A DNA stretch of 64,000 nt from Albugo candida (lineage: Eukaryota; Oomycota; Peronosporomycetes; Albuginales; Albuginaceae): assembly GCA_905220665.1 (NCBI GenBank), contig CAJNAR010000146.1, positions 558,001 to 622,000 of the forward strand, in the 5' to 3' direction. The notes beneath the pieces are model-generated. The model ran no database searches and was not told where the DNA came from. It worked only from the letters and a program-made list of their open reading frames with translations. Positions 52,454-64,000 of the stretch are shown here, piece by piece. The translations under genes were made by a program, and so were the position numbers. The number at the start of each line of letters is the position of its first letter. Position 1 is the first letter of the stretch.

Positions 52454-54805
52454 TTAAGTCGGACCACTCGAACTTGCAAGTGAACGACCCTCATACGTGA
52501 ACCCGGCAAATGTATAAGACAGATTTCGTAGGTCGCTATTTCGCTGGCTCATACTTCCTCCGAGGCCATTACCAACAAATTGATTGCTACCCCGCTGTAC
52601 CATGCTCTTTGGTTGTTTTGAAAAGCTATGCCCGGCATTGGCTAATGCGTTGTCAGTGTTACTGGCATCTGGACGAGAAGATTCTACCGTCACGCATAGA
52701 CCATGGCCGTCAATTTGGGCAAGTGGAAGCTTTGTAAATTCTTCTTCGAAATTCGCAGCATCGATCGGGTCCGTGTATAGACATGGCCGGTATGGTGGTG
52801 TGACTTGGCGATTATAAAGCGCATTCCAATCAATATCTGCGAAAAAGGGGTGATACGTTACTTCGCGAGGATCTGATGCTCCAAGCCGCTCTGATGGATC
52901 CCGTGTCAGCAAACCCTGAATGAGATCCATTGCCTCTGCTGATAATCCTTCTGGAAAATCAAGCGCAGCTCCTCTTAGCCTATCAAATAGCTCTTTTCGA
53001 TCTTGCGTATACCACGGAGGGCGCCCTGTTAATAGCTCATAAAGTACCATGCCAAGATTCCACCAGTCTACTGCCGTGCCATGACCTTCCCGACTGAGTA
53101 TTTCCGGAGGCAGATACTCGGGTGTTCCACACATTGTATATGTACCATTCAAGTGACTTCGAATTCCTTCTTTCGCAAGCCCGAAATCTGCGAGTTTAAC
53201 ATGACCTTCTACATCTAACATGATGTTTTCTGGCTTCAAATCCCGGTATGCGATACCTTCTTGATGTAAATGCATTAATGCGAGAACGATCTCAGCTGTG
53301 AAAAACTTTGCCATGTGCTCCGGAAAGCAGCCAGTTCGACTCAGGTGAAAAAATAAGTCTCCGCCCGGGCAATAATCCAATACGAAAAACAATTTGGATT
53401 TTGACTGGAACGCGTAGTGCAGACAGACGATAAATGGATGCATTATAGACGCCAATACCCGGCGTTCCGTCTTTGTGTGCTCCACTTGTTGCTTTCTCAT
53501 CAAAAAAGACTTGTCCAAGATTTTAACTGCGTAAAGTTGCAAAGTTTGCTTCCTCCTAATCAGTAAGACTTTTCCAAACGATCCTTTGCCGATCATTCTC
53601 AGCACATCAAAATCACGTAGTGATACATGGCTGGATCTTCCCATTCCTTTTTTCTCGGCTTCAGCTTTGTGGAAGTCTTCGTCCACATCCTCAAATACAA
53701 TATTTCGTCGAAAAGATGAGCCGTTATTTTGTTTTGAATGCTTTGAGTCAGAATCCGCAATGCTCGTTCTTTGTAATCTTTTCTCGAGCGATTCCACACA
53801 TCCTGTATTTGTAGTCTCTTGTGTCGACGCCGGTCGTGATGGTATCAATGCTGCGATTTCAGTGTGATATAACTTCTTTGCAAGAGCGAGTGATTTTGAC
53901 GATAGTGAAAAAGAGCCCGTCCCGCGTGTTAGACGTCCAGTTGGCACTGATACAGCACAGTCAGAAGACATGCTGTCAGAGCCCGAAAACGTCCTCGGAG
54001 AGCAGCAATTCACATTTTGTGTGCCATGATTTGTTGATTGTGACTCAGCTTCAAATTTAGGTGGTTCGTTGGCCGAATGTGTTAGAAAATGGCGTATGAT
54101 TATCACACTCGAGTGTAATCCTTGCTTTCCACATTCACAGTCTTCACAAGTAGGTCGGTCAGATTTACAGCTTTCCAGCGAAACAAGCATTAAGACCTCT
54201 CGTACCCATCGATCTAGTTCCAATTGCCGCTTTTGTAAGAACGAAGTATCGAGTGACCTTTTCCAAGTTCGTGTGGGAAGTGGCGGTACATGTAAGACCT
54301 CTATTTTCAGTTGCTGGTACAATTGTTTAAAGTCATCAAATCGTCGATATATCGTCCACTGTTTCTCTTTGATAATATTCTCAATTTCGAGTCGGTAGAC
54401 AGCGTAGATTCGATGTGTCATCTCATCCCGCGCGAGTGAAAACCCCTGAATACGATTCAGACGAGCAGGAATGCCAATAGGTAAAAATTTCTTCGCATCA
54501 AATGCGACAGTTGCTTCAGATCGTTCAAAATTTTGAGCCCAAATCCGCTCAAAATATTCGCGTTCAACTGAAGGTTGTGTTGGCCGTGCATTCTTTGGAA
54601 GATTTAGCTCCCCGATGCCATCTAATTCATCATTTCCAGTATCTTGACTCGGCCGAACAATCCGTGCCGGCACGGCATCATGGTCAGATATCAACGGGAT
54701 TGCTTCATCCAAAGATACGATGGAACCAAACGAACCAGTGGATATGATTGACCCTTTTGATCGGTGTCTGTCATTGTTGTGGAGAATGTGATACGGATCA
54801 TTCAT
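52454..54805 (-). CDS. PX-domain AGC protein kinase (SGK3-like architecture)
   Basis: From ATG 54805 (MNDPYHIL) it has 783 residues; the frame opens earlier only at a TTG, so a 5' exon is possible. A PX domain (about residues 120-245: IYRRFDDFKQLYQQL, VPPLPTRTWKRSLD) should bind phosphoinositides. The AGC kinase domain (about 397-650) has all key motifs: GKGSFGKV, AVKILDK, YRDLKPENIML, DFGLA, T-loop TMCGTPEYLPPE. The AGC tail ends in a hydrophobic motif FAGFTYEG (F-x-x-F-T-Y). In relatives PDK1 phosphorylates the T-loop and TORC2 the hydrophobic motif, and both sites are present. Same domain order as animal SGK3. TOR and PTEN lie in the same window. Confidence 0.93.
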   Translation of the reverse strand: MNDPYHILHNNDRHRSKGSIISTGSFGSIVSLDEAIPLISDHDAVPARIVRPSQDTGNDELDGIGELNLPKNARPTQPSVEREYFERIWAQNFERSEATVAFDAKKFLPIGIPARLNRIQGFSLARDEMTHRIYAVYRLEIENIIKEKQWTIYRRFDDFKQLYQQLKIEVLHVPPLPTRTWKRSLDTSFLQKRQLELDRWVREVLMLVSLESCKSDRPTCEDCECGKQGLHSSVIIIRHFLTHSANEPPKFEAESQSTNHGTQNVNCCSPRTFSGSDSMSSDCAVSVPTGRLTRGTGSFSLSSKSLALAKKLYHTEIAALIPSRPASTQETTNTGCVESLEKRLQRTSIADSDSKHSKQNNGSSFRRNIVFEDVDEDFHKAEAEKKGMGRSSHVSLRDFDVLRMIGKGSFGKVLLIRRKQTLQLYAVKILDKSFLMRKQQVEHTKTERRVLASIMHPFIVCLHYAFQSKSKLFFVLDYCPGGDLFFHLSRTGCFPEHMAKFFTAEIVLALMHLHQEGIAYRDLKPENIMLDVEGHVKLADFGLAKEGIRSHLNGTYTMCGTPEYLPPEILSREGHGTAVDWWNLGMVLYELLTGRPPWYTQDRKELFDRLRGAALDFPEGLSAEAMDLIQGLLTRDPSERLGASDPREVTYHPFFADIDWNALYNRQVTPPYRPCLYTDPIDAANFEEEFTKLPLAQIDGHGLCVTVESSRPDASNTDNALANAGHSFSKQPKSMVQRGSNQFVGNGLGGSMSQRNSDLRNLSYTFAGFTYEGRSLASSSGPT

Positions 54806-55579
54806 ATGCGGAATCTCACCGGCAACCGTTCTGTGGAAAGGAACGTGAATTCTATATCGAAACAAATGTTATCAAATAAAACATTTGCATAATGATAGAA
54901 ATTGTCCTACTTGACTGTATCTTTGGAAACTGTGTTGTATGTCGGCTGTGATATTTTGATTAAAGGCACGTTGGCTAGAAATGGAAAATCCTGCGAAGGT
55001 TTACGTTTTCTAGCATCCCTAAAACCAGTTCACAATTTGATCACCTAAAAATCATAAGCCAATTCGAAGAAGAGTACGTACGTCATGTCTCGCATGTAAA
55101 GAAAAGAGAAGATTTGATGAAATCAATAGCCAACCTTCCATGCAGATCAAAACGAGATGTCGGAAAGCAATCCGGTCGTCAGAACGTAAGATAGAAAAAA
55201 AACGGGAAGGAATAACGTCCATGCAAAGGCACACTATACTATACAGTAAGCTCACTCGAAAGTACATTCGAATTTTCTATCTTCTGTTGTTTGCCCGAAT
55301 CTCATTACCCTCTTCAAGTTGGTTCTCATCTGATCTCCTTTTAGGGTTAATCTTACATTCCTTCCTTTACCCGCACTTTAGTTGCGTAGGAAAAATGGAG
55401 CGCATGTTGTCAGGTACTTGTGTAGAACGCTCAAAGTGGTGATAAATGTGATGGAACTAACGATATATCAGGTGTGATGCAAGCTCACTCACGCTTCTAG
55501 TTCAAATAAGTTGGATAACGCATCATGAAGATATGTCAAGCGATGGTACATTTCTTAGTAGCTAAATGACGACCTGTAC
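54806..55579. other. Intergenic, PX-kinase promoter / PP1 3' flank, 774 bp
   Basis: Minus-strand genes on both sides. The first 60 bp upstream of 54805 are open in frame with the kinase and may be 5' UTR or part of an upstream exon. Short frames at 55052-55442 show no recognisable features. Confidence 0.4.
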
Positions 55580-56725
<1,146 letters not shown>

Positions 56726-57116
56726 TTGTGCGTTTTATAAATCTAAGCTCTCCCTCATGTAGTGTGGCTACACATATTGACTGGATATATTTGTAATGTG
56801 TTTTCATCCAATTGTAATCGGTAGAGTGAATTCAAAACCAATCGGAACACGACATGATTAGAAAAGTTGCGTATGTAAAGGAAAGTCAAAGTATTTAGCT
56901 ATGGAGGCGTCTGTAGTATAAAGTAATTTGTACGCGTGCGTCAGTTTGTGGAGTATTTTTCGTTTTCTTTATTAAATCTACGAACGCGCATACTTCGTTG
57001 TTCTTCCGCGCATTGTAACTACTCGACGTTTAGTCTCACATTTTGTACATTGCGCACTCAGTTCAAGGTTACGCACCCTAATTGAAGAGTCTCGGTTCTA
57101 GTTGTAGTATGCACTC
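56726..57116. promoter_or_regulatory. Divergent promoter region, PP1 (-) and Sec14/PH gene (+)
   Basis: 391 bp between divergent ATGs. AT-rich, no ORF, no clear element recognised. Confidence 0.4.
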
Positions 57117-60100
57117 ATGTCTAAACCGATGCTCTTCCTAAATGCATTCAAATCTTCTTCTATAACCTGCGACATTGATAGTAATGACGCCAACAATAGC
57201 AATAGCCGGACACCCAGAAGCATGACTCGTAGGCGCTCTCGTGTCGGGAAGCAACTCATGAGAGAGTTACGTGGTTTTGCACGATTTCATGGAGACAACA
57301 GCCACACTGACTCCACATCTCCAAAATCAACTCATCCATCTGTTCCGCGTCAATCAAGTGCACCGTCAACAGCAACTACGTCATCCCAACAATTACTAAC
57401 AAGCTCTAGTAACGGACATCGCTTGATCTCACAATCCATGAACGAAGGCGGATCGCCATCCCGGAGATCCGATGTGATGCAGAAAAAAACATCGTCAGCC
57501 ATTCACTCATTACAGCATGGATGTGCTACTTTTGCAGCAACTGTCGCTAGACGTCGATTAATGAATGGCAGTAATCTGAGTGCTGGGGCATCGGTGCAAA
57601 TGAGTCCATTTTCTTGCGAAATAACGACTCCTTTGGATACGGTTTCTAATGTGGGTATCATATTCCTACTTTGACTGACTGAATTTGCTCACGAAAAGTG
57701 TTTGATGTAGAATGCCCCTCCAAATGTCGCCATTCGATATGGACACCGCATTCGACTGTATGGAAAAAGCGGATACGTAAGCTCCTCTTCCGAGGTCAAA
57801 GGCGGATATGTAGGGACTTTTGAAATCGCGCGAGGATTCTTACATCCGATGAAAGAAACACAGCGTCATGACAAACAGAATGGATACGTATTAGCTTGTC
57901 TCCCTCCTATTCAAGAAGCTGGGTCTAACTTATACAAGCCCTCCACGTTTCGAATTGTTTCTATTGCCGGGTTAGAGGACGGAACACCACTCAGTTACGG
58001 AGATGTGTTCATTCTCGTGGATGATGATGGCAAAGTCTGGAATAATAAGATGGGTGTTGGCCCAACAACACTAAATGGTCATTTTGGACCAAAAGGTCCC
58101 AATTTTCCAGGTGAAATGTACCTTTCTTTCTATCAGCTTGGGAAGAGCTCTTCATTACGCTATGCTGACGAAGAAGAAGAACAAGAGATGGATATTAATC
58201 TTACTCCGGGAGTAGAACCCGTGACTAGTGTCGAAGAAGGTGGTTTATTAGAGACCACAGCCTCTGACTCATCTTCCGATGAAGAGGAAGGATTCCTCTC
58301 TCTAGCTAGCTTGGCACGAAATACCAAGCTGATTGCCGAAAATACTTTTGGAGTCGGTCGAACGGCTGCTGGAGAAGCGGCTTTGGCAAGCGCATTAGCC
58401 TCCACTGGTAAAGTCGTGTTTTATGGCGATAAAGATGTTATCATCGATATTGCCGACTCAAACCGCATGCGCTCGAAATTCAATCAAGTGATCACGCATT
58501 ATAGAAAGTATAATGAAGGGATGGTCGTGCAAGGAGGTTATTTGAGATGTGATGGGCGTGGAAAGCTGTCTCTATTCGAAATACATGGTCTCCCGCTCCC
58601 GTCCATTTCAAAGGTTGATATCATTGACTCAAACTCTTCGAATGATATTATGAAGGAATGCCGATCGTCAAAACCATCAACTAGTACAAATATGGCCAAC
58701 AGGGACGTGATGATGCGACTGGATTCCGGTCTACCAATTCCTATCAACAGTGTGACTCCATCAAGTTTGGTCGCATTGCATTTTAGCGATGACTCAATGA
58801 CGCTCATCCCGTGCAGTCGATTCTGCTCCTCCAACGAAAAACCATTCTACATCGTTGTGCGCGGAAGTACACGCCCTTATCGCCTACAAGTTCAAGTCAA
58901 ACGATCTTTCGATGTTTCGAATAGCAAATGTTTAGGCTCCTCATTGTACGAGAAGTGTCACTTGCCATTTTGTATGTTGGTCGTTGCTGGCGTTTACTTG
59001 ATCGTCGTATTCAAGTTCCTATGGATAAAAGCATTATGTCTCGGCTGTACCGTAGTGTTTCTCACACTTGGCTCCACATTTGCCCATATGTACAGAAACA
59101 AGGCCTCTCCATCTACAAGAGTTGAGCACGATACTTCCAAGGAAGATGAAAGGACTGCTAAGCACAAGGGCGAGAATTGGTTATTTTCTATCATTGCCTG
59201 GGAAGCCTCGAGCTCCGAACGCATTGAGCTCAAGACTCGAGACTACCGCGAGGAACTTTATGAGACACAAGCATCAACCCCACTCGTCAAGATACCTGCC
59301 AGTTTTCTTATTGCGGAAAACGGAAATGTTGCAAAAGCTTCAGAGAGGTATCAAACAACATTACAATGGCGGGATGAAATGAAGGTCGATAAGATACTGG
59401 AAACACCACACCCAAAATATCACTTGATCAAAAGGCAAGAAGAATTCTACAATCATGCAGTGATGCAATTTGTCTCAATCTGAGTCTTGTAGCTTCTACA
59501 AGCAGTTTTTACACAAGCGAGATAAGCTGGGTCATCCAATTTACTTTGAAAAGTTGGCCACCATCAACATGAAAGCTTTACAAAAAGCAGGTAGAGTGCA
59601 TTTTTTACCTCGATTTTTCTTACTAGGGTTTTTATACTGTGATGCATCAGATGTTTCTCTGGAGGATCTCTTTCATCACTACTTATTCAACATCGAGTTT
59701 AATGTCAAGTACGTGGCTTCGGATTCATGTGCTTGCCAAGCCTGTTGTGCTAGCAAGACTCGCAAGCTTTTAATTGTATTGGATGCTCGTGGTATCGGAA
59801 TGAAAGATGTGAGTGGGGAATTTCTAGAATTTGTGCGGAAAGGAGCAGGGATGATGCAGCGACATTATCCACAACGCTCGTACAAAATCCTCATCATCAA
59901 TGTTCCTTCGTGGTTTGGGATGGTCTGGAAAGGAATAAAAGGGCTCCTGAATGAGGCTACCCGTCAAAAAACAAATATACTCAGCGAGGCTGAAGCTCCT
60001 GCAGTTCTCTTACAGCTCGTTGATGAAGAGAATCTTCCAGTCGAGTACGGAGGGCAATGCCAGTGCCCTGGTGGCTGTGAATCTAATTCAGCATTCATGC

Positions 60101-60828
60101 AGCTGCAAAAATCTCTTGTGGATAGTGTCTTGGCTTCCAAGCCTTTTTGTCCCGATGTGGTCATGGGTGGTCTCACCATCGAACTGGAAGAAGATGATGA
60201 AAAGGAAGCCAGAAGAGACTTGCAATGTACAAAACAGAATCTGCGACGCAATAGCATGCAACAACCCCATACCGCCGCAATGTTTATCCGACAATCGATG
60301 AGCTCCAAGCGGTTTTTACATGAGATGAAAGAGGCGATGGTCCTTAACAGCGAACAAGTCAAATCAAGCGCATTCCCCCAAGAAGTGCTCAAGGCCGGTT
60401 TCTTACTCAAAAGATCGGTGAAACGTAAACCTTTCATCCCGATTTGGTATCGTCGTGTCTTTGTTCTTCATGGTACCCCGTTATTGCTCAAATTCTCCCT
60501 GATTTGTGTTCTGATGTTCATTTTGACTGTAGCTCATTCAATTCGCTTCAGTCGGTCGGTTGAGTCAGAACTTTACTCTGTTTTGGCGCTCACCGGTGAC
60601 ACAATTGTCCGCAAAACTCAGAAGCAGAACAACCATACATTTGAGCTTATCACACCGCTAATGGAGGCACATGGTCGTGCGCTTTTGCTTTATGCACCGA
60701 CATCGGATTTGGTCGACAGTTGGGTGGACGTTATTTCGTCTGCTATCGCCAAATTGCGCACAAATCACATTGAGCCCTTGCCTGTCAAGCATCCGCCTTC
60801 AATCTCTGAAGTTTGCTCATGGAATTAA
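57117..60828 (+). CDS. Sec14-like CRAL-TRIO protein with membrane segment and PH domain, about 1182 aa
   Basis: Exons 57117-57650, 57711-59459, about 59503-60472 and 60533-60828. The third junction is approximate: the donor could be 59460 or 59472. After a Ser-rich N-terminus comes a beta-rich region (IRYGHRIRLYGKSGYVSSS...). A hydrophobic hairpin follows (about residues 585-625, CMLVVAGVYLIVVFKFLW), then a CRAL-TRIO lipid-binding domain (HPIYFEKLATINMKAL, LLIVLDARGIGMKDV, ILIINVPSWFGMVWKGIKG). A C-terminal PH domain has WYRRVFVLHAHSIRF once a 60-nt intron is removed. Phosphoinositide transfer or sensing at a membrane is inferred. Its stop is 31 bp before the next gene. Confidence 0.8.
60473..60532 (+). 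other. Stop-free in-frame 60-nt intron inside PH-domain coding sequence
   Basis: GTACCC donor, TTTTGACTGTAG end. Removing it joins VFVLH to AHSIRFSRSVESE, restoring the usual PH strand 'WxxRxFVLxxxSLRY'. Unspliced, the frame stays open and adds 20 mostly hydrophobic residues. The length equals its neighbours' intron size. Confidence 0.75.
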
Positions 60829-60859
60829 ACGATATTGTCAAGATTCAACGTATAAATAC

Positions 60860-61655
60860 ATGTGTCAAGATTTTGGTGACTTTTGGAGTAGCAAGAGCAT
60901 GTCCGCATGCATCCTTCCCAACCGTTGCGAAGGCGACGACAAGGATTTTTGGGCTGAATATATCGAGGTAAAGAGCACTTTCTGAGAATTGGTGGTCTGA
61001 TTTTAATTGAAGTATAAAGATCGAGAAATTAAATCAATTTTGGTATTCACCGTCGACCGTCGACAAAATAACTAAAGAAATCTTGACTCAGGTTTCCAAG
61101 GGAGGATACATTGGATGTATATCTACACCGAGTATATATTTCGCACTCAAAAAAGAGATGGAGCATTGCATGAAAACACTCGACCAGCTTCTTTTATTGG
61201 ATGCAAGTGCTTTGATTTGAAATACATGCTCCCGTTCTCACGCTCGAGTGCAGATTGATAGCAAGTTTGCATCAGAAGGACCACATTTTATCTTTTACGA
61301 CTATCAATTTCCGCAAAATTTGCCGCAAGCACTCCATCATCGCTTGGAATATCTGATCATCGACCCACCTTTCATCACTCGCGACGTATGGGAGCAGTAC
61401 CGAGCCGCAATCGACTTTTTAATTTGCCCTAAACAAGGCAAAATCCTACTAAGCACCATTCGTATGTATCTTCTGTTCATCTCTTTTACATAATCTGATC
61501 AACTCTGTGAAGACGAAAATGAAGCGCTAATGTGGGAGCTGTTGCGATGCAAACCCGTGCAATTCCAACCGTCAATTCCGCATTTGGTCTATCAGTATAC
61601 AATATACACAAATTATCACACAGCCACACTGAACGAAACAGGCACTGAAGGGTAG
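60860..61655 (+). CDS. EEF1AKMT1: eEF1A lysine methyltransferase 1 (N6AMT2 family), four exons
   Basis: Methylates a lysine of translation elongation factor eEF1A. Exons 60860-60967, 61020-61202, 61254-61461 and 61513-61655 (introns 52, 51 and 51 nt) give 213 residues; the human protein has 214. Hallmarks: IEKLNQFWYSPSTVDKI, GGYIGCISTPSIYFALKKE, EGPHFIFYDYQFPQNLP, the catalytic-type LIIDPPF (human DPPY) and GKILLSTI. The second intron starts GCAAGT (GC-AG). The proposed ATG follows the Sec14/PH stop by 31 bp, so either the 5' UTR is extremely short or transcription starts inside the upstream gene. The first exon (MCQDFGDFWSSK) is less conserved than the rest. Confidence 0.9.
61203..61253 (+). 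other. GC-AG intron (intron 2 of EEF1AKMT1)
   Basis: Begins GCAAGTGC after codon GAT and ends GAGTGCAG before ATT. Phase 0, 51 nt. Joining gives LLLLD-IDSKFASEGPHFIFYDY, matching the family spacing; no GT donor nearby keeps the frame. Confidence 0.75.
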
Positions 61656-61791
61656 CCCATGTAAGGCATGAGCTGCGGGTGGGCTCCCTGTGACGCTATC
61701 TTTAGACCCATCCTTTTCTTGAATAGCTAATAATAATATAGTTTCGAACATTGCACTTCATGAAAACGTACAACTGAAAAAAATCAAATCG

Positions 61792-63900
61792 ATGCAAGCA
61801 CCGCGAGCGGCAGTTGTAGCTCCGCGCAAGAAATCGTTAGCTGGGATCATCCAGCATGGATTAAGACTGTCACCGAGGAAATCTCGACGTGATGATGTCG
61901 TGCACCAAATTAGCTCACATCGATCGCTAGAGTGCGCCCCGCAAGCACAAGGAGCACAGTCCCTTGCAATGGTGGAAGTGAATGGGGAAGCTTTCCCATC
62001 GTCGCCTTCGCAGATTCGATCGCCCACTTTATCTGGCGAAACTGATCCCACATTGTCGTCGTGGAAACAGGTCACCTCTCCAAGCTCTGCTTCCACGCAA
62101 TTCGAGATGCGAGGTATCTCGATCATGTCGTTCCCAATCAAGCAGCTTGTATCAAAGGAGAAACGCCGATTTGAAGAAGACGGATTCAATTTAGATTTGA
62201 CTTATGTGACCGATCGTTTGATTGCATTCGGATATCCGGCAGAAAGTTTCGAAGGAATATATCGCAATCATTACAAAGACGTTTACAACTTTTTTGAAAA
62301 ACGGCACGGTGACAAGTACAAAATTTATAATCTCTGCTCAGAACGCAATTATGACAAAGTGAAGTTTCATTACCGCGTTGCAGAATATCCATTTGACGAT
62401 CATTGCCCTCCACCTTTAGCACTGCTGTTAGCGTTTTGTCAAGACGTTGATCAATGGCTCACGCAAGACCCAGAAAATGTTGCTGCTGTACATTGTAAGG
62501 CTGGAAAAGGACGCACAGGTGTTATGATGTGCTCCTTTCTCTTATACAAGGGAATTTGGAAGACACCTCATGGAGCACTCACGCATTTTGCGGCCGCACG
62601 ATCTTTGAAGCGGGAAGGGGTCACGATTCCCAGTCAAAGACGTTTTGTTGCATATTTCGCTGCAATGTGTCGAGGAATGTATCAACAGCGGGATCTGAAC
62701 GTTGAGTACGGTTCACTTGACTTTCAAGGTGGTGATGAGCTTGAGCAAAGGGAGCATTCTATGTCACTGGAAGACTATCACCAATCTTGGGAAGCTATGG
62801 TTGGCGGAAAGCGCTCCCCTCTATCTCGTATCACACCGATTTTGCCATCACCGAAACCACTCGTCTTGGTCATGATAACCATTGATGGGGTCTATAAAAG
62901 TCGGCCCATTGATCCTCGTATTCGTATCAGATGCTGCACGCTCGAAGGAATGCGAATTCAGTCATCTCGCCGCTTTAGCACAAAGTTAGTCAATCCAGAA
63001 ATGCGCTATGATCTTCCTTGTCTCTTCACGACAGCACAAGCTGAAGATAGCAATCTACTTTCTTCAGGCACCAATACCAAGAAATTGACTGCCAGTCCCA
63101 GACCATACATGCTTCGTCAAGGTTTCTCGATACCCCCTAAAGATTGGCCTTCTTCAGCACCCACAACACCCAGGAGATCGGATGCTTCTCCTTATATCAA
63201 CTCTGTACCAAAACAAGGAGATAAGAAGCCTTCTTTTTTTTCTGGTACTCAGCAACCCACAGAACCCTATCAAGCAGCCCATTCCGCTTCTGTAGTCTCC
63301 ATGTCAATGAAATGTAAGCGTCTACTTGTATGTGGAGAGAGCAAGTTTTCGTTACACCATCGCTCCGGGAAATCGTTTGGGCAGTTTTGGATACACACGT
63401 CATTTATCAATCACAGTACGCTGAAATTGAGATTGAATAAACATGAAATCGACGAGATCGCTAGGGATATCAAGAAGGGCCATCGTAAGTATTCGTCCGC
63501 ATTCAGCATCACACTACATTTTGAAGAAGCGACGGACACAGATAAAGAAAAGATGAAACTTTTAGCAGATAACTTGACCGAGTTGAAGAACATGACTGCA
63601 GACCGATCGACAATGCACAAGCAACGTGAATCGATTGCTGTAGCTTCATCCTTGGAGAATGTAGACACACGATTGCGTTCAAAATCAGAACAACTGGTGT
63701 CTACGGGAGAGGTAAGGGATCCTCCACCAGTAGCAGACAAATTGGACAAATGCGAGGATAGTTTAGACAAAAAGAGCTCAAATCAAACGTGGAAGTTTTT
63801 CAGGTTCCGTAGACGGGAACTAAAAAGCGATCTTGTCAGGGCGGAAGAAATACTGCAATGCGATCATATCGTGGAGCAGGTACTAAAACATCAGGAATAA
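61792..63900 (+). CDS. PTEN: PTEN phosphoinositide 3-phosphatase, 702 aa
   Basis: Dephosphorylates PtdIns(3,4,5)P3 and so opposes PI3K signalling upstream of TOR and AGC kinases. Intron-free. After a 110-residue Ser-rich extension the phosphatase domain follows human PTEN closely. It has the PIP2-binding basic motif in SKEKRRFEEDGFNLDLTYV, YNLCSERNYD, the WPD-like loop AEYPFDDHCPP, and the P-loop HCKAGKGRTG (nucleophile Cys235). All catalytic residues including both P-loop lysines are intact. A C2 region follows (VLVMITIDGVYKS, IRIRCC, then SLHHRSGKSFGQFWIHTSFI and LNKHEIDEIARDIKKGHRKY), longer than human through a Ser/Pro-rich insert. The human-type PDZ-ligand tail is absent. Confidence 0.96.
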   Translation: MQAPRAAVVAPRKKSLAGIIQHGLRLSPRKSRRDDVVHQISSHRSLECAPQAQGAQSLAMVEVNGEAFPSSPSQIRSPTLSGETDPTLSSWKQVTSPSSASTQFEMRGISIMSFPIKQLVSKEKRRFEEDGFNLDLTYVTDRLIAFGYPAESFEGIYRNHYKDVYNFFEKRHGDKYKIYNLCSERNYDKVKFHYRVAEYPFDDHCPPPLALLLAFCQDVDQWLTQDPENVAAVHCKAGKGRTGVMMCSFLLYKGIWKTPHGALTHFAAARSLKREGVTIPSQRRFVAYFAAMCRGMYQQRDLNVEYGSLDFQGGDELEQREHSMSLEDYHQSWEAMVGGKRSPLSRITPILPSPKPLVLVMITIDGVYKSRPIDPRIRIRCCTLEGMRIQSSRRFSTKLVNPEMRYDLPCLFTTAQAEDSNLLSSGTNTKKLTASPRPYMLRQGFSIPPKDWPSSAPTTPRRSDASPYINSVPKQGDKKPSFFSGTQQPTEPYQAAHSASVVSMSMKCKRLLVCGESKFSLHHRSGKSFGQFWIHTSFINHSTLKLRLNKHEIDEIARDIKKGHRKYSSAFSITLHFEEATDTDKEKMKLLADNLTELKNMTADRSTMHKQRESIAVASSLENVDTRLRSKSEQLVSTGEVRDPPPVADKLDKCEDSLDKKSSNQTWKFFRFRRRELKSDLVRAEEILQCDHIVEQVLKHQE

Positions 63901-64000
63901 GATTTCTTGACCACAAGAGGAGAGTGGCGGATCAGTAGCCTATCTACACGTATGCAAGATACTAGAAGATATAAATTGCTGTAATATAAGGTACACGATG

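Overview
The window is 64 kb of eukaryotic nuclear DNA, most likely from an oomycete (stramenopile). The genes are intron-poor. The introns I could place are mostly 45-65 nt, usually GT-AG, and intergenic gaps are often under 120 bp. The protein mix also fits: PX-AGC kinase, C2-PH-ankyrin-WW protein, a 24-residue zinc-binding repeat protein of the WRKY19-like type, a kelch-MORN fusion and a flagellar CFAP69 homologue. A white-rust (Albugo-type) genome is a guess from compactness and AT-leaning composition. I found no tRNA, rRNA, transposon or CRISPR. All splice sites below were inferred by eye from frame continuity and family homology.

Layout. 0-9 kb: C-terminus of an ATP adenylyltransferase-like gene, a PX-like hypothetical gene, a QSOX sulfhydryl oxidase, the C2-PH-ankyrin-WW protein, the mitochondrial ADP/ATP carrier, and TRAPPC4. 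9-24 kb: kelch-MORN protein, a 60-residue unknown protein, a WDR62/MAPKBP1-like WD40 protein, an SH3-like acidic protein and CFAP69. 24-33 kb: a secreted eight-domain saposin-like protein, the zinc-repeat protein, mitochondrial METTL17/Rsm22, complex III core protein 2 and SPT4. 33.9-44.4 kb: an intron-free 3498-residue TOR kinase. 45-48.6 kb: a protein ending in a CKK (CAMSAP/Patronin) microtubule minus-end domain. 48.6-51.5 kb: gene-poor. 51.5-64 kb: FolD-type folate enzyme, PX-AGC kinase, PP1 catalytic subunit, a Sec14/PH protein, EEF1AKMT1 and PTEN.

How the genes relate. Several belong to phosphoinositide/TOR signalling: TOR, a PX-AGC kinase built like animal SGK3, PTEN, a Sec14-PH protein and PP1. 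A second group concerns mitochondria (ADP/ATP carrier, core protein 2, METTL17). A third is cytoskeletal or flagellar (CFAP69, CKK protein, possibly the WD40 and MORN proteins). They are not an operon. Adjacency may be chance, but the signalling genes sit in about 30 kb.

The most notable observations are a saposin gene whose introns repeatedly fall at the same point inside the domain, a stop-free 60-nt intron inside a PH domain, two GC-AG introns, the CKK protein, the expanded TOR tail, and a 16-bp direct repeat with a palindromic core upstream of QSOX.
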